From: Syngnathus acus | Lineage: Eukaryota > Chordata > Actinopteri > Syngnathiformes > Syngnathidae | DNA length: 64,000 nucleotides | Direction: 5' to 3' | Assembly: GCF_901709675.1 (NCBI RefSeq) | Contig: NC_051102.1 | Location: 10,425,412-10,489,411 of the forward strand | Shown: in pieces, positions 1-13,500 of the stretch | Position numbering within the stretch: position 1 is the first letter of the stretch | Layout: each line of letters starts with the position of its first letter | Translations under genes and position numbers: made by a program | The notes under the pieces: model-generated | Told to the model about the DNA's origin: nothing | What the model saw: only the letters and a program-made list of their open reading frames with translations | The model's database searches: none

Positions 1-1178
1 CTTTTAGAGTGGACCGGCCCAAAATGTACTGCTAAGCTTTTTACAAGGGGCTAATTGGGCTCCATTGCATCATCGGACTTGGGAGCTTTGGTTTCTCTGC
101 TTGGAAAAGCAACACATTTAGTTTTCTTTTGATTAACAAGTTCTATTGACAGCTGTATTGTATTGTGCAAACTGCCGATTCCTGACCACTGCGCCGAAGC
201 ACGCATGTATGACGTAGGACATTATCTAATTCCACTTCAGTGGGCTAAAAATGACAGCATTATTGATGGGGGAGGGCGGGGGGTGGGCAACAACACCAAA
301 CTATTGAGCTGTCATTGATGGTACGGCGCCGCCACCTGAGCTGGACATATTAGAAGATTATATTTTTTTAACTCAATTTAAAGCTTCTATTGTATCGTTC
401 CGTCATCTGGCATGGAGGGCAATTGTTGTCATTTCGACATCCCAATGATGCACATTACTTGACTTTTTTTTTTAAGAACATCTTACAGCACAAAACGCTT
501 ACCCAAGACTATTAACAGCTGCCCGTTGCGTCGCCTCGCACTAAAAATAGCCAACTTAATCCACTGAGAATAGAGCTGCCTTTGCGAAGAGCATTCGAGA
601 GGAGCCGAGAAGAAAAAAGTCAACATGTGTCAAGTTGACTTGGCAGCGGCAAGTGGGCCAGCAGCGTCTCCGTTTGACAGTTGAAGTGAAAAGTTTGAGA
701 ATGGCGGCCATTCCTCTGATATGGTGCTTATTTTGAACCACTCCCATTTGGGACATGAGCGGAAACGGTAAGAACATACATCACTCCGCCCCGGGACATA
801 CAAACAAACAGGGCGTTGTCATGGCGACAAACGAAGCGTCAGACAACATGACACGGCCCCTCTGGCGTTATTGTAGAGCCAAGCTGCCGGTCTGCTGGAT
901 GACATCACCGGGGCGGAAATCTGTCTGGGAGCTTTTTTCAAATGTTCCCACTAGTCCAAATGAACTTTGGCGCTCTTTTTGCTGGCACTGACTCAAGTTT
1001 TTTGACGTCACGCTGCAGAGGCGCCAAAGCCGTTTTGGAAAGATCCCGTACATATTCCAGCTGTACTTCAAAGTACATTACACAAATGATATGTTCAGCA
1101 CACGTTCAGCCCACTTTGTATGAAAACGATGATGGTGGAAGAAGTGAAGTGTGCACGACATGTTTTCGGCCACCTTAC
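1..1178 (-). other. intron of the period gene, nothing else recognised
   Basis: This stretch lies downstream of the only period exon in the window. I looked for the expected next exon (a Ser/Pro-rich block followed by the helix before PAS-A) in the minus-strand frames and did not find it. The open frames here are short and have no protein-like features. Confidence 0.5.
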
Positions 1179-1594
1179 CTCTTGTTGCTTACAGAAGACT
1201 CCAACAGGGCGGAATCTTTGCTGTTACTGTTGGAGCTGCCCACCGACTCGCCCCCGTTGCTCCTGCGGCCGCGGCTCCTGTTGCCGTGCGATTCGGTCCC
1301 GCTGCCGCTGGAGCCGCTGCTCTTCATCTCCACGTCCTCCTCCAGCAACGAGAGGGAACGAGAACTCTTGCGAAGTTTGCGCGGGCCGGCTCGGGCAGGC
1401 TCGTGGCCGCTGCTGTCGCTGCCCTCCGACGGCAGGCCCAGCTCGGGCCCGCCTTGGCCGTAGCCGCTCAGCCGCTGCGCCACCGAGCCGCAGCCGGAGG
1501 CCCCTCTCGGCACGGGGCAGCACGACGCCCGGCGGCCATCTTGGTCCTCCAGTACTGAAAAGCAGTAGTGCTTGGCGTCTGAATCTTCTGACAT
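1179..1594 (-). CDS. per1: period circadian regulator, first coding exon (partial gene)
   Basis: This exon encodes the N-terminus of a PERIOD protein, the transcriptional repressor of the vertebrate clock that binds CRY and acts on CLOCK-BMAL1. The ATG at 1594 opens a 138-codon reading frame starting MSEDSDAKHYCFSVLEDQDG. It carries the Ser/Gly/Asn-rich stretch of PER1/PER2 proteins (GSSGSGTESHGN) and then SSNSNSKDSALLESS. The exon ends in phase 2 after SNK, at the donor AG|GTAAGG (1173-1178), so the next codon would restore the conserved SNKS. A second possible donor, GTAAGC, lies at 1187-1192, but using it would remove conserved residues. PAS-domain exons are absent from 1-1178, so the gene continues to the left of the window. 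The Ser-rich text looks most like PER1, but per2 or per3 paralogues cannot be excluded. Confidence 0.8.
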
Positions 1595-2903
1595 CGGGAA
1601 AATGAGCTGACTTCTCGTGGGCTTAAGGGTTAAGTTGAGTCAAGTGGACACAATCACCCCATCGCCGGCCGGGCAAGTTGTCGAAGGACTGGAATGGGAC
1701 TGCTCTGCTGAGACATGAATGAAAATAAAATGAAAATCCTTTAGTGCGTCGCTAGTCGTGATGTCTGCTTGACAGAAGCTGAGCTGCACTGTGTTGATGG
1801 CGTTAAATCCAGCAAAGCAAACACTTGACTCCTATCAGCTTGTTTAAACTGCTTTTGCAACAATCGGCGAATTCAAAGGTTTTTAATCATCGATCGCATT
1901 CGTTTGTTGTAAAGGATAACATTTAAAAACCAGTCACCTTGAGACCTCGACAAACACTCTGCAGGTGTTTCTCTGATCTACAGTGTGAGCAGGTTCAAGC
2001 GGCGTAACCTTTGAAAAGAGAGGTTCTGCTCCATCTGAGGCCCCCGACCGACCCTTTCAAAAGGATCATCTGTCGTGCCAAGCACAAAGAAAACATTTAC
2101 TTCAATGCCACGTTAGGCTGCAGCGAACCCTTTGGGTCTTTCCTGGCCTTCAGACGCCGCAGCTAGCAAAGATGACATCGCTAAAAGAAGACGAAATAGT
2201 CGGACCATTGTGGTCCGCTCACTAACCGCACTCCAAGAACATTCTCTGGTCGTAGGAACGTTTTACCGTTTGAGCAGCAAAAATGCATTCGCCGGGGAAA
2301 AGCGGGTGAGATGACCACGCTGACATTTATTTGAGGAAAAGAACATTGTAATCCTGAACCATGTTTTTCTGTATTTTCCAGATCACAGTATTCTGCAAAG
2401 GTTGATGTGTCACTTCTTGGATCCGTACGGTGACATTCTGACGTGACCGTTTCCACCCATGACTAAAGATCAGCTCGGTCCGATGTACCCGCCAGGCCAT
2501 CTCCGTCGCGAGCAATATTCATTCAGCACGATTAGCAAAAAAGAACTTCGTTTTTGCCCGCAGCGTATTATTTCAGTCACCATTGTGGCTTTTGCTTTCT
2601 TATCAACCACACAATGGGCGATACAACTAAAGCCGAGTTTAATGCAATTTCCGGCGGAGCGCACAATGGATGACAAGAAGGGCGAAGACAGAAACGGCCT
2701 CTCCCTTTGAGAACATAAGAACAACGAGATCCCACCATTGACGGCTAATCGGATAGCACAAAGCAAATCAAAAGAACATAAGAGACTCATCTTGGCCCAT
2801 TTCACACAGCTTGGCTTTGTGTGCTAGTTAACAATCGGTGGAGAAATAAAGTCTCCGGTGAATGAAAACTGCTGAGGCTTCATTGGGTGTCATCAATCTA
2901 GAA

Positions 2904-3232
2904 CAGGGGTGTCAAACTCATTCTTTTGGCGGGCCGCATTGTAGTCATTGCTTCTTTCGGAGGGCCATTATGACTGTCAACCCAAATAAATGTATGAGCA
3001 CCTCATATTATATACAGTAAAAGCTACAAAACAAACTGACAAATAACTCGTTTTCAAATCAGACGAGTAAAAACTGGTCAAATATTTAAAAAAACTAATA
3101 ATATTAAAAGTGAAGACAATTTGCAATTCTAGTAATGACACACGAATTTGATGCACAATTTGTCTTCGCGGGCCACGTAAAATGATGTGGCGGGCCGTAT
3201 CTGGCCCCCGGGCCTTGACTTTGACACCTGTG
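2904..3232. mobile_element. hAT-type MITE, copy 1, with 8-bp target duplication
   Basis: This non-autonomous element of about 329 bp has terminal inverted repeats. The left end reads CAGGGGTGTCAAACTC and the right end is its near-complement, GACTTTGACACCTGTG. It is flanked on both sides by the identical octamer ATCTAGAA (2896-2903 and 3233-3240). An 8-bp duplication and CAGGG-type ends are typical of the hAT superfamily. There is no transposase coding capacity. A diverged relative lies at 38911-39259. Confidence 0.85.
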
Positions 3233-4664
3233 ATCTAGAATCTGCCGCTATGGAGAAAAAAAAAAAAAAGGACAAAACAATTATGAATTCTATTCTGTAT
3301 GAAATCCTGAATGGAAATTTCAAAAGCTTTCATTTCTCCTTTGGGTGTGAACTGAAATTGTTTGTGTGACCTACATCCACGCTCAATGACATCCCAGATG
3401 GACCTCTTGGATCCGATGCAGATTGCCCCACACACACGCATGCACACCATGACAACACAAGGCTTCATCCTTTATCCCGGCAGCTAAAAAAAGGACAGGT
3501 ACCAAGACGGGAGGGTCACGTCTCGGCCAGTGACAAAAACAGAGTGCAGGTGGAGAGGGCGAGACCGATTTACCGGTCCAACTTTCAACCCGTGTCCCAA
3601 AAAAAAAAAAAAAAGGAGTAAGGAATTCTAAATATGATTGCCCTCTTCATTGAGACAAGCCGAAAATACACTTTGCTTCCAGTTGCATTCATCGCCGTAT
3701 CCAAGCAACCTGAGAATCACTGCAGGTTTTTTGTTTTTTTGTTGGCCTGATGCTCACATTGGCTAAAGCAAAGCAAGAATCCTACTTGCATTTCCATCCA
3801 TTCCATCTGTGCAAGCCAGAAAGACGACATCAAAATAGCGAACAAACATCTCAGCAGAAGTCCTCAGCTTTGCTTGAGGATATCTTGCCATTTGATTGTA
3901 GCGCGTACTGAATCAAGACTGTACGCCAGACAAAGCTTACTTTTCAAGCATTGAAGCAGAACATTTTGCTCCTCATATTTTCCTGCATCCTGGAACAGAT
4001 TCAAGACTCCTTTTGTGGTTTATTTTTTGGGCTGATAAAACATAGATGATGTCTCTTGATACAAAATAAAACCTTTACTTTGTCTCTCTTCAGTATCAAA
4101 AAATACAGGACGCTTAACTATAGATAATAATTGTGTGTGACCAAGATGCAGTTGCTTGGAATTCGAGTGCCAAGTAAACGGAACAGCTCTCCAAGGTGTG
4201 ACGCAGACTAACCAGCAGATCTAAAAATGTATAGGGTGATTCCCTCATTTTTTCCTCACAGTTGAGTGATTCCATATTTTCCCCCCTCCCCTCTGCTTGT
4301 TCTAAAACAATAACCGTTAGTGACTGCCACACTTATTTTTCTTGATTTCTTAAAGCCAGAAAGACGCAATTTGAAAGGACTTCAGTTTTGTGTCATGTCC
4401 GTGATCTTTTTTTTTTTTTTCCCCTTCCAAAATTTAACAACTGAATGAGCATCGTCCGAGGTTGCATTCCGGGCATCATTCGCTAACTCCACGGACATGT
4501 GCTGCGTTGCGCTCTTTATGTAAGGTGTTGTGTTGGACTTTCCATGCGACGCTAACTCCAACACGTACGCGGTCTCCTTTTTTTCTTTGGGTGCTCCCTC
4601 AACCCTTTAACATAGTTTAGAAATACACCGTTGATATTGGCGACAACTACAAAGTTGATATTCT

Positions 4665-4670
4665 CACGTG
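4665..4670. promoter_or_regulatory. downstream E-box CACGTG of the period gene
   Basis: This perfect palindromic E-box lies about 430 bp downstream of the proposed period TATA box, in the 5' untranslated region or first intron. Such boxes bind CLOCK-BMAL1 in per genes. Its function here is inferred. Confidence 0.45.
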
Positions 4671-5095
4671 AAAGCACACCGGCCGAGTCTGCTGATCCAT
4701 TAGTCCACTGACACAGTTATGCAACTTCGACATTAGACAGCCTTTTAAGAGTGCGTATCGAGCTCCACGTACCGTAAACAACCAACACTGGTCCCCGTGT
4801 GCACGCTGAAGTAAAAACTGGACTCCGGGTGGGAAAGCTGGCACGAAATATCAGTTCTTCTCTGCCCGTGACACTGCCACTCTCTCGGTCAGATTTGTAC
4901 TCGCACTGCGTAGTGGAGCTCTGGCTGAGGCATTGACCTCATTGATAGAGACTCCGCCTTCTTTGTTTTTATTGGTTCCCTCGGCTGTCAATCGTAGCCT
5001 CACTGCGCTTCCAGCCAAGCGGCGCCATTGTTTCGGGTAAGGGGACGTCCAACCGCAACACCGCACGCTTCTATGATTGGCCCGTACAGCTGTCA

Positions 5096-5130
5096 CTCTA
5101 TTTATATAAGCGCGTCACCAGTTTCACGTG
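5096..5130 (-). promoter_or_regulatory. period gene promoter: E-box, CRE half-site and TATA box
   Basis: On the minus strand, in transcription order, there is an E-box CACGTG (5125-5130), a CRE-like TGACGCG (5111-5117) and a TATA box TATATAAA (5101-5108). All lie within 35 bp and all point toward the period exon. A CCAAT motif lies just downstream. The arrangement fits a clock-controlled period promoter with transcription starting near 5070. The start site itself is not visible in the sequence. Confidence 0.6.
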
Positions 5131-7283
5131 GAGAACTAGGGGCGGAAGGCGGGGTCAGGGAAGTTGGCCAATCAGGGGAGAGCAAGAGTTCCTGAATGAA
5201 GCGGCTGGGATGGCTGTTGTATAAACTGTTATACAAGGAGACTGCGCATGCGTTCAAGTATTAAGTTAACAGATACCATCGTTGGGAACTTGTGATATAA
5301 CACAAGGTGACTAATAATCACAGTCGTACCTATTAGATCATTCTTCAATGTATTTAATCATTAATTCTCTGCTGTAATAGAATGGGCTGAAGGAATGGCA
5401 GTTTCATTAAAAAAATAATCAGTTTCCCAATCTTTTTAGAGGCACATATTTTACATTGCAAAAAAAATCGAACCCCAAAAAAGTATACTGAACTGAAAAA
5501 TAAAGATGTTTAATTTATTCTGAAATTTACTAACACAATGTAAACTGGGCCTGTTTAGTTGAGCAGAGATATCTATTCGTATGAAAGGAACACAGGTGAG
5601 CAAATTAATAAAAGCATTTCATTGTTCTGCCTACTACTATGTCGTAAATCAATTACCAGGTAGACATGATTTGTTTTAAAAAAACAGATAATTATTGAAC
5701 CAATTAAATGAAATGATAAAATTATGTATATATGCATGCTGGAGAGCTTTTATTAAAGACACTCGTGACATGTTTAAAATGAAATAAATTTGTATGTACG
5801 ATTGTATGTTCAATCAAATCGATTTGGCAGAAAATCCTTTTTCAAGGTACCGTGTATGAGTATTGATCCAGGAGCGGAGGGAAATTATATTTATATCTTT
5901 CACAACACGTGTTATCACCTCGCCATCTGCTACAAGCAAAGACGGCGACATTAAGTCAGCGTTAATTGGCATAATCGAAGCTCAATTTGGCCCAATTTGC
6001 ATTTATCTGGTAATATGATGATTCCCCAACAAAGGAAAAGAGACTGATGAATATTTGGTCATAATGAATCAAGCTTCCCACTGAATTCATATTCATCAAT
6101 CATGACTGATTACCTTATTAGGTGTTTAACTATTGCTACATATATTAGTCACACTTGGCATCGATAAGGACGACTGGGTGAGAGGCACCCCGGACTGGTC
6201 GCAAGCCAATCATGGGGCATCTTTAGATGAAAACGCATTCACACTCACTTTTAGACAAGGTGAGGCTTTCAACAAAGCTTTTTTTGATGCAGAAGTTCCA
6301 AATGAGATTGAAATGTTGAAATTATAACTACATGGTGGATTGTATTTTTTAGCCATCTGTGTCTATGCAGATCACCCAATTAGGGTCGTCTGATTTTGAG
6401 AGCCTGCACAAGTTGTGTACTAGTGTTCACATTCAGTATGTTGGTGCTATGACACTCAGCCGAAATTGGCTGGAACGAACAGCGAGCAGACGACAGGATG
6501 CTCAACCTTTCGTGACGAGGTGAGGACGGATGGCAATGGAAACTGAGAAAATCATTCTAATCATGGCTCCCGGAAGCTGACGTTGCAGAGCAGAGGGAGG
6601 CACTGCCTCACACCTTAGACAGTCTGAGGTGCTCAGTCATAGCATGTTGTCAACCACCCACGCACCCATTTATATAGCTTCAAAAATATTAGCACCTTTT
6701 ATCAAATATATAAATTTGGATTAGCCCAAACTAATGGACGTTTTCTTACCTGCGTCTTCGCAGGCCAGAGTGCGTTCGCTCTCAACGTTGTATCGATTAA
6801 TAGTAGGCCTACATGGAGCCAGCTCTCCATTCCTCCATCTGTGAAGACACAGAAAGTCACTTTTGTGTGGGCAGGTGTCAAAGCCTCCTCGCCAACGCAG
6901 GCAAACGCCGACATATGCCACAGATGGCGTTGGATCCACGTCACAAGGGGGACATTTCCACGGTGCCCACCGCCAAATGACCAAATGCGTCACTCGCGCT
7001 CAGTCAAGTTTACATGGACTTATTTGGTGTTATCACAAAAGCCCCTGAGACTTTTTAACTATCAAGGAGCTTGACAAGTGGTTGTCAACCTTTTCATCAA
7101 AGAACAGTTCAAATATTTTGCTCTGAGGGATTCACCTGTGGCGTGAAGTGGAAGTCGTCAAAAACGTTCTGGACAAGAATGGGTCATACACGCCCTTACA
7201 GGTCTACATTATTATAGACTACATCTACAGTAAGCTTTGCCCATTCAATGCTCAAGAGAAGAATAAGGTCATCATAATTCACT
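5131..7283. other. spacer between the period promoter and the slc12a9 3' end
   Basis: The spacer is AT-rich. The stretch at about 6174-6250 resembles a degraded teleost interspersed repeat, with the phrases GGACTGGTCGCAAGCCAATC and ATTCACACTCAC that recur in fish genomes. No exon or RNA gene was recognised. Confidence 0.4.
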
Positions 7284-7289
7284 TTTATT
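7284..7289 (-). terminator. probable poly(A) signal of slc12a9
   Basis: AATAAA on the minus strand, about 285 bp beyond the slc12a9 stop codon. It would give a normal-length 3' UTR. Confidence 0.5.
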
Positions 7290-7573
7290 CTTTTATCAGT
7301 ATATAACAAGCATTCAATATCAATGTGTACTTCTGACATAGTGTGAGCCTAAATACATTCATTTCGTTACTTTCACCACTAAAATGTGCAAATTTGTGAT
7401 TTACTCTTCATAAACCCTCAAAGGCGTCGTGATGAGAAAAGTGATTCAAATGTAAAACGGCAGAGCTGAAGAATTGACGTTCTCTGGCGGCGGTTCTAAA
7501 TGTTGACTGAATGAGAGCGATGGCCCAACTTCAGATGGCGATGCATTGTTGCAATCGAGGTCGCCAAAGTGCT

Positions 7574-10500
7574 CTAGAGGTCCGTAGTGATAACCGGCGT
7601 GACTCCGTGGACGAGCAACGTGGGACCCAAATCTTGACTCAGCAAGTCCACCTGATGGAGGTAGGCCCGGTAGCAGCTTGTGTCTGCAGGCGGCTGTGGC
7701 AAATAGAGGAAGCGCACAGCCGGCGGGGGGTCTCCGTGACTTTGGATGAGATCGTTGACTGCGTGGATGTAATCATCTGTCACGTTGCTGGAAAACGCTT
7801 CTTTGCATCCGTCTTGCACTTCCTCATCTCTCCCCCTTCCTCGAACCCGGTGTAGTGCCACAACCTGGTCCCAAGCCACCATCTGCACTTGCGCCGACAT
7901 CCGGAGCTCTTTGAGCATCAGTCGCAGTTTGGCCTCCTCCTCGTCCCGCAGACTCCCCCCGGCTTCCACGCACAGGAAAAGGCGCAACCTGGCTTGGCTC
8001 CAGGCACGGGTTTCGTGAAGCACACAGGCCAGCTGAAGCAAAAACAGCGAGCAGACGTCCACGTTGCCGCCGCTGTTGGGTCGCAGCAGATTCAATGGCC
8101 AAATGTCGACAAACAGGCCCACCGTGCCGTGGTGTGTCTTTGTCTTGGTCTTCCTCCCCGCCCCTAAAACTTCTTCCTTGTTGAACAGGCTGAAGTATCG
8201 AGCCAGGGTCACGTTTTTGCCCATTTTAATAGCGTCGGTAATAATTGACACATATTCCTCTTCTTTGATGACTTTGGGTTTATGTGCATCACGTACATTA
8301 GGGAAGAAAGGGAAGAGTGGTTCTCCCGACTCTTTGTTTGGATACACTGCATCCAAGCTGTGCTCTGGAGGCAAATGAACTTTGCTTTGGAGGAAGTCTT
8401 GTGGGGGGCAGTCGTCATAGAAACCTAAGACGAGAGTGTTTGGCCTCATCCCGCCTGGGAAACGTTACGATATGGGTTTTAATCCACAAGAATCGCGTTT
8501 TAAGACACAGAAAGTAAGACAGTGAAACCGCTGCATAACCGTGGTTTGGGGGGGGACTAACCTAAAGTCTTGTCTGGTTTAAAATTGTGGCTTTGGGGCC
8601 ATGTTGTGGCATTAAGAGATTGATTATCTTTAAGATTAAGAAAGATATTGAAGTGAGGAGACGGCCTTAATTGGTTAGGCTGAAAGTGCCATTTAATGTA
8701 TATACATATACATATATATATTAAAAAGAAAGCAGTGCTTTGCTGCCACCTTGTGGCATCAACGGGCAACTGATAATTCAATTACCCCGGATTTTTTTCT
8801 AGTCAGAGCAGGACTCACTTATTTCCTGCAAATAAAATGAGACCCCCCACACACAAAATCATATATTGGCCATTTTTGTTTTAAACCTATCCTCACTGAT
8901 TTATGTACTTTTTTTTCTTTCTAATGCACTACAAAGCCAGAAAATGGCACAAGAGCCCCGGGCTAATTGGAACATAAGTTAAATGTAAAAAAATATGACG
9001 TACGAAAGGAAGAGGCTTGTTAGGAAATTTTGTAAAAAGAGTATGATATAGTAAGTGTTTTGGGGAACACTGTGGCCTATTTACGGCTGAACTATTAATA
9101 TTGGCATTTGTGTATGAACATTTCCAGGGTGGGCGTCAATGAAACTTTGCGCTATTTACAGCAGGGCCAAAACCCGCAGAGGACTACTGTACAACAAAAG
9201 CACATGCACACCTACCAAAGCCTGTGATGAAAAGAAGGTTCTGAACTCCACGTCGAACAGAGTCAGCCAAAGTGAGGTTCACAAAGGCTTTGATGTTCAA
9301 ATGGTCCACTAAAGCCAGCCAGGAGTGGTAACAGCTCTGCAAAGGATTGGACGGCCTCTCATCTATAGAAACGCACAACAAATCAAATGGCATCATTGAA
9401 ATGGGAAGAAAACAAAGCTAGAAACAATTACCTAGCAATCCCAGTTTGACATGACCCAGAACATAGAGGCCACTCTTCTTCAGGTCATTCATGAAAGTTA
9501 TCAGGCCCACACAACTACGAGGGTTGGCCACCATTAGCAGCACCTGAGGCCTCCAGAACTTGATGTGGTCCTTGCGCACATCCAGCATCAACAGGTACTT
9601 GCGAACCTGAGCAAGAACATCTGCTTAAAAAAGGCTGGAAAGTACATGCAATCGTTGATATGTATACCTGTGTCCCAATAATGACAGGGGTGATTAAAAA
9701 AGAAACTAAAATAAAATTCTATTCAAGATTTGCGTGTGTACTTGGTGGAAGATGAGAGCCTGGCTTATGTAGCCCCAGTTGCTGATGGGGCCGAGATAAT
9801 GAATGAGCATGAGGAGCAGCAGCATGAATGCTATGCTGGCAAATGCATAGATGGCATTGATCAGGAACATCATAACCAGGCAGCCAAGAATGCCCAGCGT
9901 GCAGGTGTGCCACGTGAAACAACGGAAGGAGGGCCTAAACGCAGGTGGGGGAAAAGTATAACAGTTACCAGTACTTTATTTTTGTTGTTACCCGGTCTTG
10001 TCCCCTACCTAAAGTTTGGCGCAGAAGCCCACTCGAGAGCCAAACAAGCCAAGTTGACATTGGCATACACCAACAAGAAGATGATGGTCACAATTCCAGC
10101 AATTGTGTTCAATTTCCCAGCAAACAGCACCATCTAGTGGCGAACAAAGCACACGTTCGCCCAACACGAGGCAATTCGATTTTTTGTGATGAGTACAGAT
10201 GTGCATGTTAAAACATTTCAACTGAGTTCGGAAAGGTTTTCTTTTTCCTTTCTTTTGTTTTGTTTTTTTAATAATGAATTTAGGCAAAATCACTGCTCCA
10301 CTGCAAATAAAAAGAAAAGCATGTGATTCACGGATGAGTCAAATGTGTGAGTGATGACACGTTCACCATTTATTTGCATCTTATTACTTGGATCTCATCC
10401 TGATCGTGGTTACTTTTCAACGCCCACAGAAACTTTGAAAATGTATTTTGCATAAATACAAAATATTTATACAGCATTGTCCCTAAATAAAAAAAAAAAA

Positions 10501-13500
10501 AGGCTTTCAATGTCCGTTGCAGATGAAGATTACTTTCAAAGTAAACATAGCAACAGATATTTTTAGAAAAGCAACAAAAAGATATATTTAGATAAACACT
10601 TTTAGAAGGCAACATTTTACCTGCACAAGCAACCAAGAGGCAAGCACTGAGGCCCAAGGGTTCCCGCTGCGGGATGTGGTCCTCGCCAGAGCCAGGACGC
10701 CACCTGTTGTCGGTTTTACAAAAGCGAAGTCAAAAAAGGCAAAGTGTCTGTTGCTGCTCATATGCTTCTTGCTGAGACAAACAACCGAGTCATCCCGCGT
10801 TGGTGCTTAACCAAAACACACAGTTACAGCATTTGTGTCTCTGCAGAGAAAGTCAACATCGCCAGCCATCTGTTGTCAGATGATGCATTCCAAATAAACT
10901 TGGCGCGATCAGCAACTCCAGACATTCAATGGATAACTGTGGTCCATTTCTCACAGATGGCCGCCGATTAAAAAGATGACTTGGTTTTACACGGGAGTCA
11001 GCTGAGGTGGAACCTTAGAAGTGAGCGTCAACTTATCAACGAGTCAATTTATCCTTTCGCAAGCCTAAGACACGCAAAATGGCCACCTCACCAAACAGGT
11101 TGTCTTTAGAAAGCGCATAGAGGACACGGGAGGCGCCGATGAGGTTGCTCATGGCAGCGGACATGGCCGACGAGTAGATGCCGACTGTGACCAGAGGAGG
11201 CCAAACATTGATGGCTCCAAGGAAACTGTAGTCTCTCTGGAGGATGGGACTAGAGAAAAGACAAGGAAGCATAAAGTTGACTGTGTTTGATGTACATTTG
11301 CATATTTCGATATGTAGTTCAAGTAAATTGCAGGAATGACTATTTACCAGCATGCAAAAAGTGCACAGGGTTGTTCAAACTTAAGCTTGTCGCAATGCTT
11401 TGGGTGAACGCATATTTTTGTTTCCATTGTCTTTTTGTCAGCATTATCATAATATCCAATTTTCATCTCATCAGCTCATCGCAGTCACCGTTTGCAATCA
11501 GTGCGCCGCCGCGTCTGTGCATACAAATGAGGCAGGTAATTTCATAGACTGACACGTCTGAGCTACCTTGGCGTTGATGATTTCAAAGTGAAGGATTTAT
11601 GGACGTGATACGTTTCATGTCTCCTGAGTTAAAACGTCAGAGACCTCAAAGAAAAAAGGAGAAGGACTTGCGACTCGTTTCAACACTCCTGGGGAGGAAT
11701 TGACTTTCATCCCTCGGTATCGTTCAATCTGTTTGACCTTAAGACACTTTCGCCCCTCCAAACCTGATGGTGAGACAAACCGTTGACAAGACGATGCAGC
11801 CAGCAGACTGAGCAGGTTGTACGTGACAAATGTTGTGAAAACCGCCGTCAATGTTCCTCTGGGAATGGAATAACTTGGGTTCTTCAAGTCACCTGGTGAA
11901 ACAAAAAAACAGAAACACTTTTTTTTACTGGCACCAGGGGCGAGGCGGTTTTCCAAACAGCAACTAGCCGCTCCAATTCTGTTCTGCTTGATGCGTTTCT
12001 TTTCACAAAATTTTGTTTCCTCCGTTTTTTGGTCAGTAACTGGCGCTTTCAGTAAAATCAATCCATTTTTTTTACAACCAAATTTGAATGGAGAAAAAGA
12101 TAGTTTACTCTTTACTTAGGTAACGTAAAACCATGATGCTCGATAGGTGAGACGCCTTACCCGACATGTTGGATCCAGCCATGATTCCGGTGCAACCGTT
12201 GAACATGACCGCAAAAACGGTGGCAAAACTCATCATGGTTCCAGTGGTGTAGTCGACGGTGTAACTAGCTAAAAGAAAGCACACTTGTGTTGGTACTAGA
12301 AAGAAGAAAAAAAAATCACTTCTGGCGGTTTCTTGAAGCCAACATTTTTGCAAATCACAGCGAAGTTCAACATCAGGACAATGTTGCTTGGGACATACCC
12401 CAAAGGTTGCCCTCCAAGGTGTGTAGGCGGAGGCCAGTATAGTTAGCAGCGGTCTGGGTGGAAGCGTTCACGAAAGAGGAATGCGGGAGCGTAACTGTTC
12501 TGGGTTCCACGGTAAAGAAACTTGTAAAGATGGCTGCCAGAACGGTTGTGACGATGAGGAAGATGACAAAAGTGGCTTTGGCGTAGATTTGAGCGCCTAC
12601 CTGGAAATCACAAGCCGTTTGAACTGAGAGGCGAATTGAACGTACAACGGAATCTCCAAAGTCAACCGCTCTCCAGGTTGTTAAGACAGTGGTCAACTTA
12701 TTGAACAAATGTATGGCTATGTTTGTTACCATGGGAAAACAATAAATGTTTGAACAAATGACAGCATCCATTGTTTACAATGGCACATATAATTTTGCAA
12801 TGGGAATGATTCCAGTCAGCCAGCCCTACAACAAATTGCATTCAAGCGCCAAGATGCTACCGAAACAACGGAATGAAATGACACGGCGTGTTGCTGTGTC
12901 TCACCAAGCAAACAAAGAAACAAATGGAAAGCAGCACAGTGCCATAAAGCAAAGACCACCAGTATCCTGAAGGCAGCACTCGATGGGAGGCTTCGAAAAC
13001 CGCCCCGAGCTCTGATGCTGGAACGAGTAGGAAAAAATGAATTAGTCAAGCCAAACGTTGTCGTGCCTCTGAATGTGATATACTCGTGCCAGCCAACCTT
13101 CTGGGACGCCGAAGGCAGACACGATTGCTTCAACCAGACCTAAAATGTAGAGAGCGCTGCCGCACACGTTGGCAAAGAAAAACATGATTCCAATGCTGCC
13201 ACCAAACTCTGGACCCAGCGCTCGACTGATCATGTCTGAAGGTCGTCGTTAAAAAAAACGCAGGGGTCATACTTTGGAAGATTCATTTTTTTACGTGGTA
13301 GCATATTAATAGCTGTGCCTCTGGAGCGCCTGCCTATCCTTCAAGGGAGAAATTTCACAACATACAAAATAGTTTGCTGGCGGGTTATTTCCAAAAATGT
13401 AGATGTTCGCAAACCACTCAAATGTTTCCAGAGTGTGTTGCAAAATGAGGCACAATTGTTTCAGAGCAGCTGTGCTAGTACAGATTGGGGCATATGCCCT

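Larger units (their letters stand above)
1595..5095 (-). other. 5' intron and untranslated region of the period gene
   Basis: This region lies between the period start codon and the proposed promoter at about 5.1 kb. A possible acceptor lies just upstream of the ATG, so the start codon is probably in the second exon. The GC-richer part (about 4.85-5.10 kb) is the likely untranslated first exon. The rest holds an hAT MITE (2904-3232), short poly-A runs and no credible coding exon. Confidence 0.5.

Noticed and set aside
1120-1605. Several 100-170 aa open frames on the plus strand
   Set aside because: They are antisense by-products of the GC-rich period exon.
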